From positions 62,001 through 126,000 of the forward strand of contig NZ_BAZX01000013.1 in the NCBI RefSeq assembly GCF_001310955.1: a stretch of 64,000 nucleotides of DNA. Reading direction: 5' to 3'. Of the stretch, positions 27,841 through 37,131 are shown in pieces (position 1 is the first letter of the stretch; every line of letters begins with the position of its first letter). Under the pieces are notes generated by a model. The model was given only the letters and a program-made list of their open reading frames with translations. It had not been told where the DNA came from and did no database searches. The translations under genes and the position numbers were made by a program. The stretch comes from Marinifilum fragile JCM 15579 (GTDB lineage: Bacteria > Bacteroidota > Bacteroidia > Bacteroidales > Marinifilaceae).

Positions 27841-29529
27841 CTATTGAATTGTTTTCTTCTCTTCCTTATAGCCATCATTATGAACCGCATTTACGGCACG
27901 TCCTGAAGGATCTGCATTGTTCTGGAAAGATTCGTCCCATGCCAATGCTTCGGCAGTACTACAGGCTATCGATGGTACTGAAGGTACACATGCTGCTGCC
28001 GTATCTGAAGGGAAATGCTCTGCAAAAATCACTCTGTAGTAATACTCTTCCTTCGACATTGGTGGATTAACAGGGAATCGATAAGCTGCATTCTTCAATT
28101 GCTCATCGCTAATTTCATTCTCTGCAATATCACGTAAGGTATCAATCCAGTTGTATCCAACACCATCAGAAAATTGTTCTTTCTGTCTCCAAGCCACTTC
28201 TTCTGGCAAGTAATCTTCAAATGTTTTACGGATTATCCATTTCTCCATTTTTCCATCCTTGGCCATTTTATCCTCAGGATTAATTCTCATGGCAATGTCA
28301 AGGAATTCTTTATCAAGGAAAGGAACACGACTTTCTACACCCCACGAAGCCATTGACTTGTTGGAACGTAAACAATCGTACAAATGAAGTTTGCTTAGTT
28401 TACGAAGCGTTTCGGTATGGAATTCCTTTGCATTAGGTGCTTTGTGGAAATACAGGTATCCACCAAACATCTCATCAGCACCTTCGCCCGAAAGCACCAT
28501 TTTAATTCCCATCGATTTAATCACACGAGCCATCATGTACATAGGAGTTGAGGCACGAACGGTGGTTACGTCATAGGTCTCCAAATGATAGATTACATCA
28601 CGAACCGCATCCAAACCTTCCTGAACGGTAAATGTAATTTCGTGATGAACCGTTCCGATATGGTCTGCCACCTTACGTGAGGCAGCCAAATCCGGCGATC
28701 CTTCTAATCCAATAGCAAAAGAGTGCAACTGTGGATACCATGCATCTTGCTGATCACCAGATTCTACACGCTTGGAAGCATATTTCTTGGCAATGGCCGA
28801 AATAACCGAAGAATCTAATCCTCCCGAAAGAAGAACACCATATGGTACATCAGACATCAACTGACGGTGAACTGCATCTTCCAGTCCTTTGCGAAGGGCT
28901 GCCATATCAGTTTCGTTGTCTTTCACTTTCTCATAGTCCATCCAGTCGCGCTGGTACCATTCTTTAACTTCACCATCCTTGCTGTACAAGAATTTACCTG
29001 GCAAGAATTCTTCAATCTTATTGCAATAGCCTTCTAATGCTTTCAATTCAGAAGCTACATAGTAATTGCCATGCTGATCCCAACCCTGGTACAATGGAAT
29101 AATTCCCATATGATCGCGACCAATCAAATAACAATCCTTCTCTTTATCGTACAAGGCAAATGCGAATATTCCATTCAAATCATCAATAAAATCAATCCCT
29201 TTTTGCTTGTACAATGCCAAAATCACTTCGCAATCAGACTTGGTCAAGAACTCATAGGATCCGTTCATCTGATTTCGAATGTCCATGTGATTATAGATTT
29301 CACCATTAACAGCCAAGATCAAATTACCATCTTTGCTGTAAAGGGGTTGTCCTCCCGATTGAGGATCTACAATCGATAGTCTCTCGTGCGATAAAATCGC
29401 TTTTTCATCACAAAATATACCTGACCAATCGGGACCTCTGTGACGAATTTTTTTGGACATTTCCAGTACCTGAGGGCGCAATTTCTGTGCATCCACCTTC
29501 AAGTCGAATACTGCTACGAATCCACACAT
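27841..29529 (-). CDS. asnB: Asparagine synthase B (glutamine-hydrolysing)
   Basis: Makes asparagine from aspartate, ATP and glutamine in the cytoplasm. The start MCGFVAVFD places the nucleophile Cys at position 2. The class-II glutaminase domain continues with IRHRGPDWSG, LSHERLSIVD and LAVNGEIYNH. The synthetase domain has the pyrophosphate loop VLLSGGLDSSVIS, SGEGADEMFGGY, and ESRVPFLDKEFLDIAM. 562 residues, normal length. Transcribed alone with its own terminator. Confidence 0.97.
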   Translation of the reverse strand: MCGFVAVFDLKVDAQKLRPQVLEMSKKIRHRGPDWSGIFCDEKAILSHERLSIVDPQSGGQPLYSKDGNLILAVNGEIYNHMDIRNQMNGSYEFLTKSDCEVILALYKQKGIDFIDDLNGIFAFALYDKEKDCYLIGRDHMGIIPLYQGWDQHGNYYVASELKALEGYCNKIEEFLPGKFLYSKDGEVKEWYQRDWMDYEKVKDNETDMAALRKGLEDAVHRQLMSDVPYGVLLSGGLDSSVISAIAKKYASKRVESGDQQDAWYPQLHSFAIGLEGSPDLAASRKVADHIGTVHHEITFTVQEGLDAVRDVIYHLETYDVTTVRASTPMYMMARVIKSMGIKMVLSGEGADEMFGGYLYFHKAPNAKEFHTETLRKLSKLHLYDCLRSNKSMASWGVESRVPFLDKEFLDIAMRINPEDKMAKDGKMEKWIIRKTFEDYLPEEVAWRQKEQFSDGVGYNWIDTLRDIAENEISDEQLKNAAYRFPVNPPMSKEEYYYRVIFAEHFPSDTAAACVPSVPSIACSTAEALAWDESFQNNADPSGRAVNAVHNDGYKEEKKTIQ

Positions 29530-29748
29530 AAAAATTTAGTTTAATAGTTACTTAAAAGTCGCCAAATGGGGATTTGACGACTGGTTAATTTTGATATACT
29601 ATTTGAAAATACAACTTTATTATTAGAATACCTTGTAAAATTTATGCGTTATCGTTTGCGAATGATTAAAATCTACTAGTATGCCCTTATTGAGAAGGTG
29701 TGAGGGTGGGAAAATGTAGTTTTTCAAATTGATTTGAATGTAAAAAAA

Positions 29749-29770
29749 AGGACACTTTTTACAGTGTCCT
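29749..29770 (-). terminator. Terminator after the TlpA-like gene
   Basis: AGGACACT (29749-29756) and AGTGTCCT (29763-29770) form a perfect stem. On the minus strand it is followed by an eight-base T-run. Confidence 0.85.
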
Positions 29771-29776
29771 GGGTGC

Positions 29777-31202
29777 TTAATTCTTTTTCAATTTGTTATC
29801 CAAAAATAATTTCAGATTATCAATATCGAGTCGCTTTGCTATAATTTTTTTGTCTTTATCGAGCAAGTACATGGTTGGTGTACTATATACATCATAGAAA
29901 ATTCTGAAGTTGGTTTGAAATTCAGGATCATAACAATTGATAAAATCATAAATGTCGTAATCGTGAATGGCATTTTCCCACAATTCCTTCTGATCTTGAG
30001 TACAAACTGCAAATACTTTTAGGCCTTTGTCTTGGTATTTGTCTAAGATTTCTGTTTTCAATTTAGGAGTAACCTTCTTGCAGTGTCCGCAATCAGGTTC
30101 CCAAAAATAAAGTACTGTTAGTGGGGCCTCAACCTCGTGTAGTCTTACAAATTCGCCTTCAGGAGTTTGCATTAGCAAATCCTGCGATTTCATTCCAATT
30201 AGATTGAACTGAGTTTTGATAACCCTTTCTCTAATATTTGCCATTAGGGTAGAATCAGCATGTGGCTTGTCCACTTAAATAGTATTTCTTTGCCAGGTTT
30301 ACAAAAGCAGCATCCATACCCATTACCTTACTCTTTACTGCGTAGTTTAAGGCATATTGAGTTAAATACTGGAAAAAAGTTGTGTCTGGACGTGCATTTT
30401 CAATCAATTTTACTGACTCCTTTACAATGGAATCAGGACTTTGAACGAGTATTTTTTCGTAAAAGAAATCCAGCTTCTTTTTTAATATTGGCGTTCTTAG
30501 GTACCTGTTATCAGTAAGGTTTACATGATCAAAGTAATGATCTTTATTGTATAAATAGGATTTGCGTTGAATTACTTTGTCACGATCAGGTGTATTTTCC
30601 GGAACTTCACTCTTGAAATCAGGAATTTTAGGAGACAAAGTAAACTGAGCAAATTTCTGGACAAATGAATTTTCTGGGAATTCAGACTTTAACTTTTCGA
30701 TGTAAGCTCGTACTTCAATATCAGTATTTTTAAACTGCTTTCTGAAGTTCTCCTTTTCAGCATCGTTGGCTGCTTTTGTGTATGCTTCCTGTATGGCTTT
30801 CGACTTTTCATTCTGGGACTTCATAAACTTCTGAAAGTTGTGAAATCCATCAGTTTCTTTGGATCCCTCAACCGATATACTTCCAATAAAATCTTTTGGA
30901 TCGGCCGAAATTGAGAATTCCTGATCTTCGCCGATCAACAAATCAAAGTATTTTTGACTTGGCAAATAAATTACATAGATGCCTTGATCTAGAACCTTGT
31001 TTTTGGAGAATTTACCCTTACCATTAACCAATTGTGTTGTGTCATCGGCAAAAATTCTACCATCGAAATAATGGGCCAGGTATGCTGTGGAATCATTACA
31101 GTTTAGTAATTGTACTGAGATATCGTATTTCTGAGCATTTAAATTAGTGGCTATAAATGTGCAGAAAATCAGTACACAAAGAGAATTGAATATGTTTTTC
31201 AT
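29777..31202 (-). CDS. TlpA/ResA-like thiol-disulfide oxidoreductase with DUF4369-like N-terminus (frameshifted)
   Basis: Periplasmic thioredoxin-fold protein. Signal peptide ends NLNAQ. The N-terminal half (about 25-120) resembles the DUF4369-type beta domain, followed by a helical stretch of the kind in Bacteroidota TlpA relatives. The C-terminal thioredoxin domain has LYFWEPDCGHCKKVTPKL, with CGHC as the active pair, and the cis-Pro segment STPTMYLLD. The first frame ends at 30255 (GQATC), and the rest resumes as ADSTLMANIRERV. An indel near 30259-30264 (two bases missing, or one extra in the GG) restores about 475 residues. Likely role: reduction of envelope disulfides. Partner unknown. 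Confidence 0.88.
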
Positions 31203-31393
31203 TTGTAAATATCTATTGATAATTATAAAGTCAGCGAAAATTACAAAACTTTTTCAAGTGAATGGATATTTTTATTGACTTAAAAGTTTAACGATATCTT
31301 AAAAGAAATGTTAGGTGATTGTGTTGGTAAGTTTAATTTACTTGTAGTTTAGACCTTATTACCATTTGACTGATCCAGACTTTAAAAAGGAAA

Positions 31394-31419
31394 ACCTGCC
31401 AGAAAACTCTGACAGGCTT
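31394..31419 (-). terminator. Peroxiredoxin gene terminator
   Basis: CCTGCCAGA (31395-31403) pairs with TCTGACAGG (31408-31416) with one mismatch. On the minus strand TTTTCC follows. Confidence 0.6.
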
Positions 31420-31442
31420 AAATTTATTACCCAGCGTTAAAA

Positions 31443-32177
31443 CTAGTGAGCAATTGTTTCCTTTTTTAGGATTTTATCCCAAATATCTTCTTCTTTCAGT
31501 TTTTTGGTACAGAAAAACCAATCGTAGCATTTTACATCTTCGTCAGTATTTTCCATTCTGTCTTTAGCCACACCACATGATCCTGCAGGTGGCACTATGA
31601 CTTCATCTCCTGGTTTCCAATCAGCAGGAGTGGCAACAGAAAACTTATCCGCAGTTTGCAATGCTATGAGCACTCTGTAAATTTCATCAAAATTACGGCC
31701 AAGGCTTAGTGGGTAATAAATTATGGTTCGGATAATGCCATGAGGATCAATAAAAAAAACAGCTCTAACAGCCTTGGTGTTGTCTTCACCTGGTTGGATC
31801 ATTCCATATTTGTTGGCCACCTCCATTTTGATATCTTCAATTAGCGGGAACTGTACCTCTATGTCCTTCATTCCTTTGTATTCAATTTTTTCCTTAATGG
31901 TTCTCAGCCAGGCAATGTGGCTATACAATCCATCTACCGATAGTCCGACCAAATCACAGTTGGCTTGATTGAATTGGTTTTCCATTTTTGCAAAGGTCAT
32001 GAATTCAGAAGTGCAAACCGGAGTAAAATCTGCTGGATGACTAAATAGAATTACCCATCTACCTCTGTAATCATCTGGAAAGTGTATGTCGCCTTGAGTT
32101 GTAACAGCTCTAAATTCAGGTGCTTTATCTCCAATTCTTGGCATGTTAACAGTTTTAAGTTCTGTATGTTCGTTCAT
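31443..32177 (-). CDS. Peroxiredoxin (Prx6/archaeal-type thioredoxin peroxidase)
   Basis: Reduces hydrogen and organic peroxides. The peroxidatic Cys is in HPADFTPVCTSEF. The C-terminal extension has AGSCGVAKDR and DVKCYDWFFCTKKL, so further Cys residues are available for disulfide relay as in the 250-residue archaeal-type enzymes. 244 residues, no signal peptide. The upstream gap has a perfect 8-base inverted repeat (32319-32338). Confidence 0.93.
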   Translation of the reverse strand: MNEHTELKTVNMPRIGDKAPEFRAVTTQGDIHFPDDYRGRWVILFSHPADFTPVCTSEFMTFAKMENQFNQANCDLVGLSVDGLYSHIAWLRTIKEKIEYKGMKDIEVQFPLIEDIKMEVANKYGMIQPGEDNTKAVRAVFFIDPHGIIRTIIYYPLSLGRNFDEIYRVLIALQTADKFSVATPADWKPGDEVIVPPAGSCGVAKDRMENTDEDVKCYDWFFCTKKLKEEDIWDKILKKETIAH

Positions 32178-32318
32178 ATTCTAAGCTTTTGATGTTTATT
32201 GGTTTGAGTTGATTTTGAATATGTTTTTCTCCAAGAGAAAACAATGCGTCTCATGATTCGAAACATCAGGGAATACAGATTAAGGTAATGATCTGCTGAA
32301 GTATATTAAAGTTAGTTC

Positions 32319-32338
32319 ATTGACATATGGATGTCAAT
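32319..32338. promoter_or_regulatory. Short perfect inverted repeat upstream of the peroxiredoxin gene
   Basis: ATTGACAT (32319-32326), a 4-base spacer and ATGTCAAT (32331-32338), about 140 bases before the peroxiredoxin start. There is no T-run, so an operator is as likely as an RNA hairpin. Confidence 0.35.
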
Positions 32339-32402
32339 AGTTAGGTAGGTGTAATTACTTAATTTTAAATAAGTTTTAATTAAAGGCAAGTGTTCTTAAA
32401 TA

Positions 32403-32783
32403 CTATTTTTTTACATGAACTTGGTCTATATCCAGCCAGTTCAATGCTTCTTCTTCAGTATAAAATACTTTGGCATTTTGAATTCGTACCTGAATTTCGA
32501 AAAGCATAGCCATAGGAGTGTCGTAACTGTGGCTAACCAGAATAGCACATTTATTTAGGATTGGACTGTACTTTTCATACTCGTCAATATAGTCGTCTAA
32601 ATCTTTAATATTCAAAAGAACTTTGGCCCGGGTAAAATCAGAAATCACATTGTAGGATTCATTAAATAATTCATCCTTTCGCGTGCTCAAGGTATGTTGA
32701 ATTAAGTCATTCCATTTGAAATAACCATAGTAGTATTCCTTGATGAGTTTTAAATCAGGAAATATTTCGTATTTGAACTTCAT
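32403..32783 (-). CDS. STAS/SpoIIAA-like small protein, function unknown
   Basis: 126 residues, soluble. The pattern is a beta start (KYEIFPDLKLIKEYYYG), a helix, VISDFTRAKVLL, a helix, KCAILVSHSYDTPMAMLFEI, and a final VFYTEEEALNWL, which matches the SpoIIAA-like fold common in Bacteroidota. It lies 53 bases after the FRG gene on the same strand and may be cotranscribed with it. No partner can be named. Confidence 0.7.
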   Translation of the reverse strand: MKFKYEIFPDLKLIKEYYYGYFKWNDLIQHTLSTRKDELFNESYNVISDFTRAKVLLNIKDLDDYIDEYEKYSPILNKCAILVSHSYDTPMAMLFEIQVRIQNAKVFYTEEEALNWLDIDQVHVKK

Positions 32784-32836
32784 ACCTTAGCTTTTAATTA
32801 AAGATAGAAAGATCAATCTTTCCTAGCAAAAAAGAT

Positions 32837-33670
32837 TTACTGATGGTTGGTTTCCAAACTTATATTTTTCTGTTTTTTAGGATCTGTTGGAGAATAATGT
32901 CTGGTTAGCCATTTGCTCAATCCATCCATTCCAGGGAAAAGAACTCGTTCGTTAATGTTTACCTGGTCTAGTTTGTCACGAATTTCCCATTTCATATCAG
33001 CTGGAATTCGTATCCTGAAATACAATTCTGGTTTATCCATCAACCATGAATCTAGTATTGAACTTGAATGTGACATGAAGGTAAATATTCCATATTGATT
33101 TACAATTCGATCATCCAATGAGGGAGGTTCAAATGCTACTACAAAATCACTTTTCTCATTCGACAATTCCCTTAAATCCTGATAAAGTTCGTGCAACATT
33201 TCAATGGTAAAACTGTTGGAACCAATTTGATTGAGCTTGTTTTGTAATTGTTCCGGCAAGTAATTCTTAAGGTTTTCATAGTTAAGCGCCCAAATTACAC
33301 CGTCGTGATTGTATTTTTCGATTTCGGCGGTTGCAAAATGCAAAGCTACATAAGGAGAGTAGGTCCAATCTAATAATCGAGTTGGTAAACCATGATGCTG
33401 AGCCAGGGCCAACCATTCCCAATCTAATTTGTTATTGATATCAGGGCGAAAAGAATACTTTTTAAAATTTCTTAAAAGATGAAACTCCAATTCTTTAACG
33501 GGACCTTTCAAACGAATCAATGAAGTTTTTAGTTGATAGTCAAAATTTGATAGCCCTCTGTATATATAAGGGGATCTTATTCTGTTTATCTTGTGATTAT
33601 AAGAATCGGTAAAGAGAACCTCTTGCAGTTCGGACCAAGAAGTAGGAACAATTTCTTTCTTCAATTCCAT
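32837..33670 (-). CDS. FRG-domain protein
   Basis: 277 residues with the FRG domain over about 12-190: YIYRGLSN, the helix with WEWLALAQHHGLPTRLLDWTYSPYVALHFA, then DGVIWALN. No transmembrane segment or second known domain. FRG proteins occur in diverse contexts, some linked to phage defence and ADP-ribosyl-like folds, but nothing in the neighbourhood ties this one to defence. Biochemical role unknown. Confidence 0.8.
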   Translation of the reverse strand: MELKKEIVPTSWSELQEVLFTDSYNHKINRIRSPYIYRGLSNFDYQLKTSLIRLKGPVKELEFHLLRNFKKYSFRPDINNKLDWEWLALAQHHGLPTRLLDWTYSPYVALHFATAEIEKYNHDGVIWALNYENLKNYLPEQLQNKLNQIGSNSFTIEMLHELYQDLRELSNEKSDFVVAFEPPSLDDRIVNQYGIFTFMSHSSSILDSWLMDKPELYFRIRIPADMKWEIRDKLDQVNINERVLFPGMDGLSKWLTRHYSPTDPKKQKNISLETNHQ

Positions 33671-33754
33671 AGAATAGATTGTTAGTGATTTTACTACTTA
33701 AAATTGGGAATAATGATTAACATTTAAGTAATGAAAACCTTAATTTTTTGCATA

Positions 33755-33790
33755 AAAAAAGTTACTTCGATGTGAAGTAACTTTTTATTA
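33755..33790. terminator. Terminator downstream of the DUF4382 gene
   Basis: GTTACTTC (33761-33768) and GAAGTAAC (33774-33781) with flanking A- and T-runs. Positioned to stop the minus-strand lipoprotein gene. Confidence 0.8.
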
Positions 33791-33812
33791 ATCTTTATTA
33801 AGCAGCTTAATA

Positions 33813-34616
33813 CTAATTATTTTGTACTACAGCATCAATCTCAATGCTTCCAGCATCCGTAATGTTACCTATAGTTACTGCAATATTTTCTACTTCTTTT
33901 TTATTGTAGCCTTCAATAGGTTCAACTGCTAACTTATATGTTCCAGCTTCCAGGCCTTTGATTAGGAATTCCCCATTTTCCTCAGCTATTGTTGATATGG
34001 TATCCAACCCGATTACAGCATGAATTGTTGGAAGTGCTTCAGCAGGAGAGATGGTTCCACTAATAGCTCCTGTAGTGGCTTCATTAAAAGTTCTGATTAC
34101 TGGTTTTAATTTATAAGTGCCATTACCGGTTGTAACAATTGAACGAGCCGCATCAAAGTCTATCCAAAGTTTGTATTCGATACCAGCAATAAAATCATCG
34201 TGAATCTGGAATTTCAAACCAGAAGTTTGAGCAGAAGGAGTATCTAAATCGTGTTCTACACCATCTACAACAATTGTGTTATTTTCGCCAAGAATCAATC
34301 TCATCTGAGAAACTTTACCACTAGGCATATCCTGATCAACCAAAAGTGTATCAATACCATTATTGAATTCAAGTAAATCATAAACCCCAGGTTTTAACAA
34401 GTTCATTTCTTGCCATCCATTTTCTTCACTTTCATCAGAAGAAGAATGAATTTGTATTGCTTGAATATCAATATTTACTTTATCAAATTGAGCAGGGGCA
34501 TCTGTTAGTCTAATTTTAACCGGGGTTGTTGATTTCGTATCATCATCTGAGCATTGCACGAAAATCATGGCAACAATTAGCAGTGATAGAAAACTTAACG
34601 GTTTTAAAACTTTCAT
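33813..34616 (-). CDS. DUF4382 lipoprotein with carboxypeptidase-regulatory-like domain
   Basis: 267 residues. Lipobox FVQC then SDDD. A DUF4382 domain over about 32-165 (VKIRLTDAPAQFDKVNIDIQAIQIH, YDLLEF, MRLILGENN), then a short beta domain of the carboxypeptidase-regulatory type (GAISGTISPAEALP, GEFLIKGLEAGTYKLAVEP). Probably envelope-anchored; function unknown. Confidence 0.85.
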   Translation of the reverse strand: MKVLKPLSFLSLLIVAMIFVQCSDDDTKSTTPVKIRLTDAPAQFDKVNIDIQAIQIHSSSDESEENGWQEMNLLKPGVYDLLEFNNGIDTLLVDQDMPSGKVSQMRLILGENNTIVVDGVEHDLDTPSAQTSGLKFQIHDDFIAGIEYKLWIDFDAARSIVTTGNGTYKLKPVIRTFNEATTGAISGTISPAEALPTIHAVIGLDTISTIAEENGEFLIKGLEAGTYKLAVEPIEGYNKKEVENIAVTIGNITDAGSIEIDAVVQNN

Positions 34617-34925
34617 AGTATGTGTATTTATTTGTTAATAATATAGAAAATACAAACGATGAAAACATGAATTTGTTTCATCGTTGTATAATCAGAAATG
34701 CCAATATATATGCCAGTTTTAAGCCATAAACATACAATTGATGGATTATCAGTCTACTGTATTAGTCAGTAAAAATTATTCCTTGTGTTTAAGAAATGTA
34801 GAAATTGGGGAAAACTTCCCATAATTGTCCATTTTTTCTACAAATTTGGGGTATTCTTTTTACCTATGATTCTGTTGTAAGTAATGTATGTAGTAAGTAA
34901 ATCACAAAGAATACCCCGTATCGTT
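34617..34925. other. 309-base gap with long-loop inverted repeat
   Basis: No gene. Holds GGGGTATTCTTT (34848-34859) and its perfect inverse AAAGAATACCCC (34906-34917), 46 bases apart, directly beyond the HMA gene, and one copy of the 14-base word also found at 42258. Could be a terminator with a large loop. Confidence 0.6.
34901..34914 (+). repeat. 14-base direct repeat, left copy
   Basis: ATCACAAAGAATAC, identical to 42258-42271. The two copies flank the metal-efflux operon. Confidence 0.6.
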
Positions 34926-35264
34926 TTATTTTCTTTCGTATTTGCAGCAAGAATGAAGCTTGTTATACACTTCATCTTTTGCCTTTACCTTTTCGGTGTC
35001 ATATCCAACTTTAGCAATGGCTTTGTGAATTGCATCCAAGCTGGTTTTTTCAGTATCAAAACTTACTTTTATCATTTTGGTTTTCTTGTCCCAATCAGCC
35101 ATTGTAACTCCTTCAACTGATTTTGCTGCAGTTTCAATTGTCTTTTCACACATTCCACAGTTTCCAAAAACTTTAAATGTAACTTGTTTATTTTCTGCAT
35201 GTGCCGAGTATGAAAGACTTAGCATTGCAACGATACCTACTAATAATAAAAATTTCTTCTTCAT
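34926..35264 (-). CDS. Periplasmic heavy-metal-associated (HMA) metallochaperone
   Basis: 112 residues with a signal peptide (ending AHAEN) and one HMA domain: VFGNCGMCEKTIETAAKSVEGV contains the CxxC copper site, and KVGYDTEKVKA ends the fold. A C-terminal HSCCKYERK adds two more Cys. Last gene of the metal-efflux operon, 36 bases after the adaptor gene, so it probably passes copper or silver to CusB in the periplasm. Confidence 0.9.
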   Translation of the reverse strand: MKKKFLLLVGIVAMLSLSYSAHAENKQVTFKVFGNCGMCEKTIETAAKSVEGVTMADWDKKTKMIKVSFDTEKTSLDAIHKAIAKVGYDTEKVKAKDEVYNKLHSCCKYERK

Positions 35265-35300
35265 TTTGTTCTAATTTAAATTTGACTTGTTTATTTATTT

Positions 35301-37082
35301 TTAATGTTGATGTCCCTGGTGTATTGATTTTGGTTCTTCTTTGATTAAAGTATCGGTTACTTCTCCGCAATGAAGCATCATATCTCCAAAATATGGATTC
35401 ATGATTTGCTGCTCTAAACTTAACCAATAAGCCCCTGTATCATTGTCGGCCATTGGACAATATTGTATGTATAACTTCTCCGCTCCAGTTCCCAGTGATT
35501 TCAAGCTTGCAATTAATGCTTCATTAAATGGTTTGAATGCTTTTCGTTGCTCTTCCATGTTTTCATTTTTGAGAATATCAGCTAAATGAACATGAAGCAA
35601 TTCATATTTTTCTGTCCAGAACTTCATGGCTTTTCCTTTAAGGTCAAGGTTGGAAGGCTTCATTTGCATTAAGGCTTTCATCACAGCTTTAGCTGCCTGA
35701 CTGGTTTCTGTAGCCTTTGTTTCTACCATGGCTTCTTTCATTGTCAGATATGATTGTAGCAAATCTTTCAACTTCGCATTGAATGTCTCTGTTGCATATT
35801 GCTGAAGATTTGGAGTTCCAGGCTCACTTTCTGGGCGATTCATCATGCTATATTTGTTGTTCAGTTGTGCTGCAGCGTCAATGGTAAAGGTACCTTTGCT
35901 AACTACCTCTTCACCTTCTTCAAGTCCTTCCTTAAGGATATAGGATTCTCCCAATGATTCGCCAAGCTCAACATCGCGCATTTCAAAACCCCCGTCAACT
36001 TTAACATAGACAACAGATCGTTTACCCGTCCACATTACTGCCGATTTTGGAACAATCAATTCGCTTCCTTTATGTTTCATGTCTGCATAAATAATTCCAT
36101 TAGCAAACATTTCTGGTTTTAAAAGAAGATCTAGGTTGTTAACTTCTGTTCTAACTTTTAGAATTCGCTTCTTTGCATCGATTACCGGATCAATATAGGT
36201 TATTGTGGAATTGAAGGTCTTTGAAGGAAAAGCCGAAATGGTGAATTCTATTTCATTGCCTTTTTGAATGAATGGCAAATCCTTTTCATAGGCATCAAAA
36301 ACGATCCATACTTTTTGCAAATCAGCAATTTCAAATAGTTTACTCCCACCTTTTGCATATGCTCCTTCTGCTACATTTCGCTTGATAACATAGCCTGTTA
36401 CATCGGCTTTAATCTCAAAATACTCTTGAATTTTCCCACTACTTTTGATTTGTTCAACTTCTTTTGTAGTAAGCTTCCAGAATTTAAGTTTTTGCTCTGC
36501 TGCTTTCACCAATTCAGGATAAGTATCCTTGGTTTTTAAAGCTTGAATCAGTTCTTCCTGGGCACTAATTAATTTAGGTGCATATACTTTTGCAAGTGTT
36601 TGACCTTTTCTCACCTTTTCACCTTCGAAGTTCACGAATAGCTTTTCAATTCTTCCATCAAAGTGAATTGCCTGTGAGCTGATTCTTCTCTCATCAATGC
36701 TAACTTTTCCATTCAAGTGAATTTCTTTACTGCTTTTACCGCTTTCTACTTTTGTGGTTTGTACATTGGCCAACTTAATGGCATCTGGATTCATTTCGAT
36801 TACGGCAGGAGAGGAGTTTCCACCTGATTTGTCCAATGGAATTAAATCCATTCCACAAATTGGACAATCACCTTCATTGGGTTGTTGAATTTGTGGATGC
36901 ATGGAGCAGGTCCAAACTGTAGCTTCAGCAGCACTACCTTCCTCCGCATGTTGATGTCCTTCATGTGAATGATTGCTTTCGGTTTTTCCTCCAAAAATCA
37001 ACCATCCCAATAGCAATCCGACAAGTAGGACAATTAATTTTTGTTGCCAGTTGGTTGATATGTATTCTAGTATATTTTTCAT
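35301..37082 (-). CDS. cusB: CusB-type RND efflux periplasmic adaptor with metal-binding and DUF3347 domains
   Basis: 593 residues. N-terminal anchor helix (about 14-32), His-rich HSHEGHQHAEE, a heavy-metal-binding domain with CSMHPQIQQPNEGDCPICGMDLI (about 58-82), then the adaptor: GKVSIDERRISSQAIHFDGRIEKLFV, hairpin, lipoyl-like and barrel domains, and a C-terminal DUF3347-like helical domain (about 425-590) ending HQGHQH. It links CusA to CusC and can take metal itself. 49 bases after the cusC stop. Confidence 0.92.
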   Translation of the reverse strand: MKNILEYISTNWQQKLIVLLVGLLLGWLIFGGKTESNHSHEGHQHAEEGSAAEATVWTCSMHPQIQQPNEGDCPICGMDLIPLDKSGGNSSPAVIEMNPDAIKLANVQTTKVESGKSSKEIHLNGKVSIDERRISSQAIHFDGRIEKLFVNFEGEKVRKGQTLAKVYAPKLISAQEELIQALKTKDTYPELVKAAEQKLKFWKLTTKEVEQIKSSGKIQEYFEIKADVTGYVIKRNVAEGAYAKGGSKLFEIADLQKVWIVFDAYEKDLPFIQKGNEIEFTISAFPSKTFNSTITYIDPVIDAKKRILKVRTEVNNLDLLLKPEMFANGIIYADMKHKGSELIVPKSAVMWTGKRSVVYVKVDGGFEMRDVELGESLGESYILKEGLEEGEEVVSKGTFTIDAAAQLNNKYSMMNRPESEPGTPNLQQYATETFNAKLKDLLQSYLTMKEAMVETKATETSQAAKAVMKALMQMKPSNLDLKGKAMKFWTEKYELLHVHLADILKNENMEEQRKAFKPFNEALIASLKSLGTGAEKLYIQYCPMADNDTGAYWLSLEQQIMNPYFGDMMLHCGEVTDTLIKEEPKSIHQGHQH

Positions 37083-37131
37083 TGTGCTTTATTTTTAGTC
37101 ATAAGACAGAACTATTCGAATTCTCAAGACT

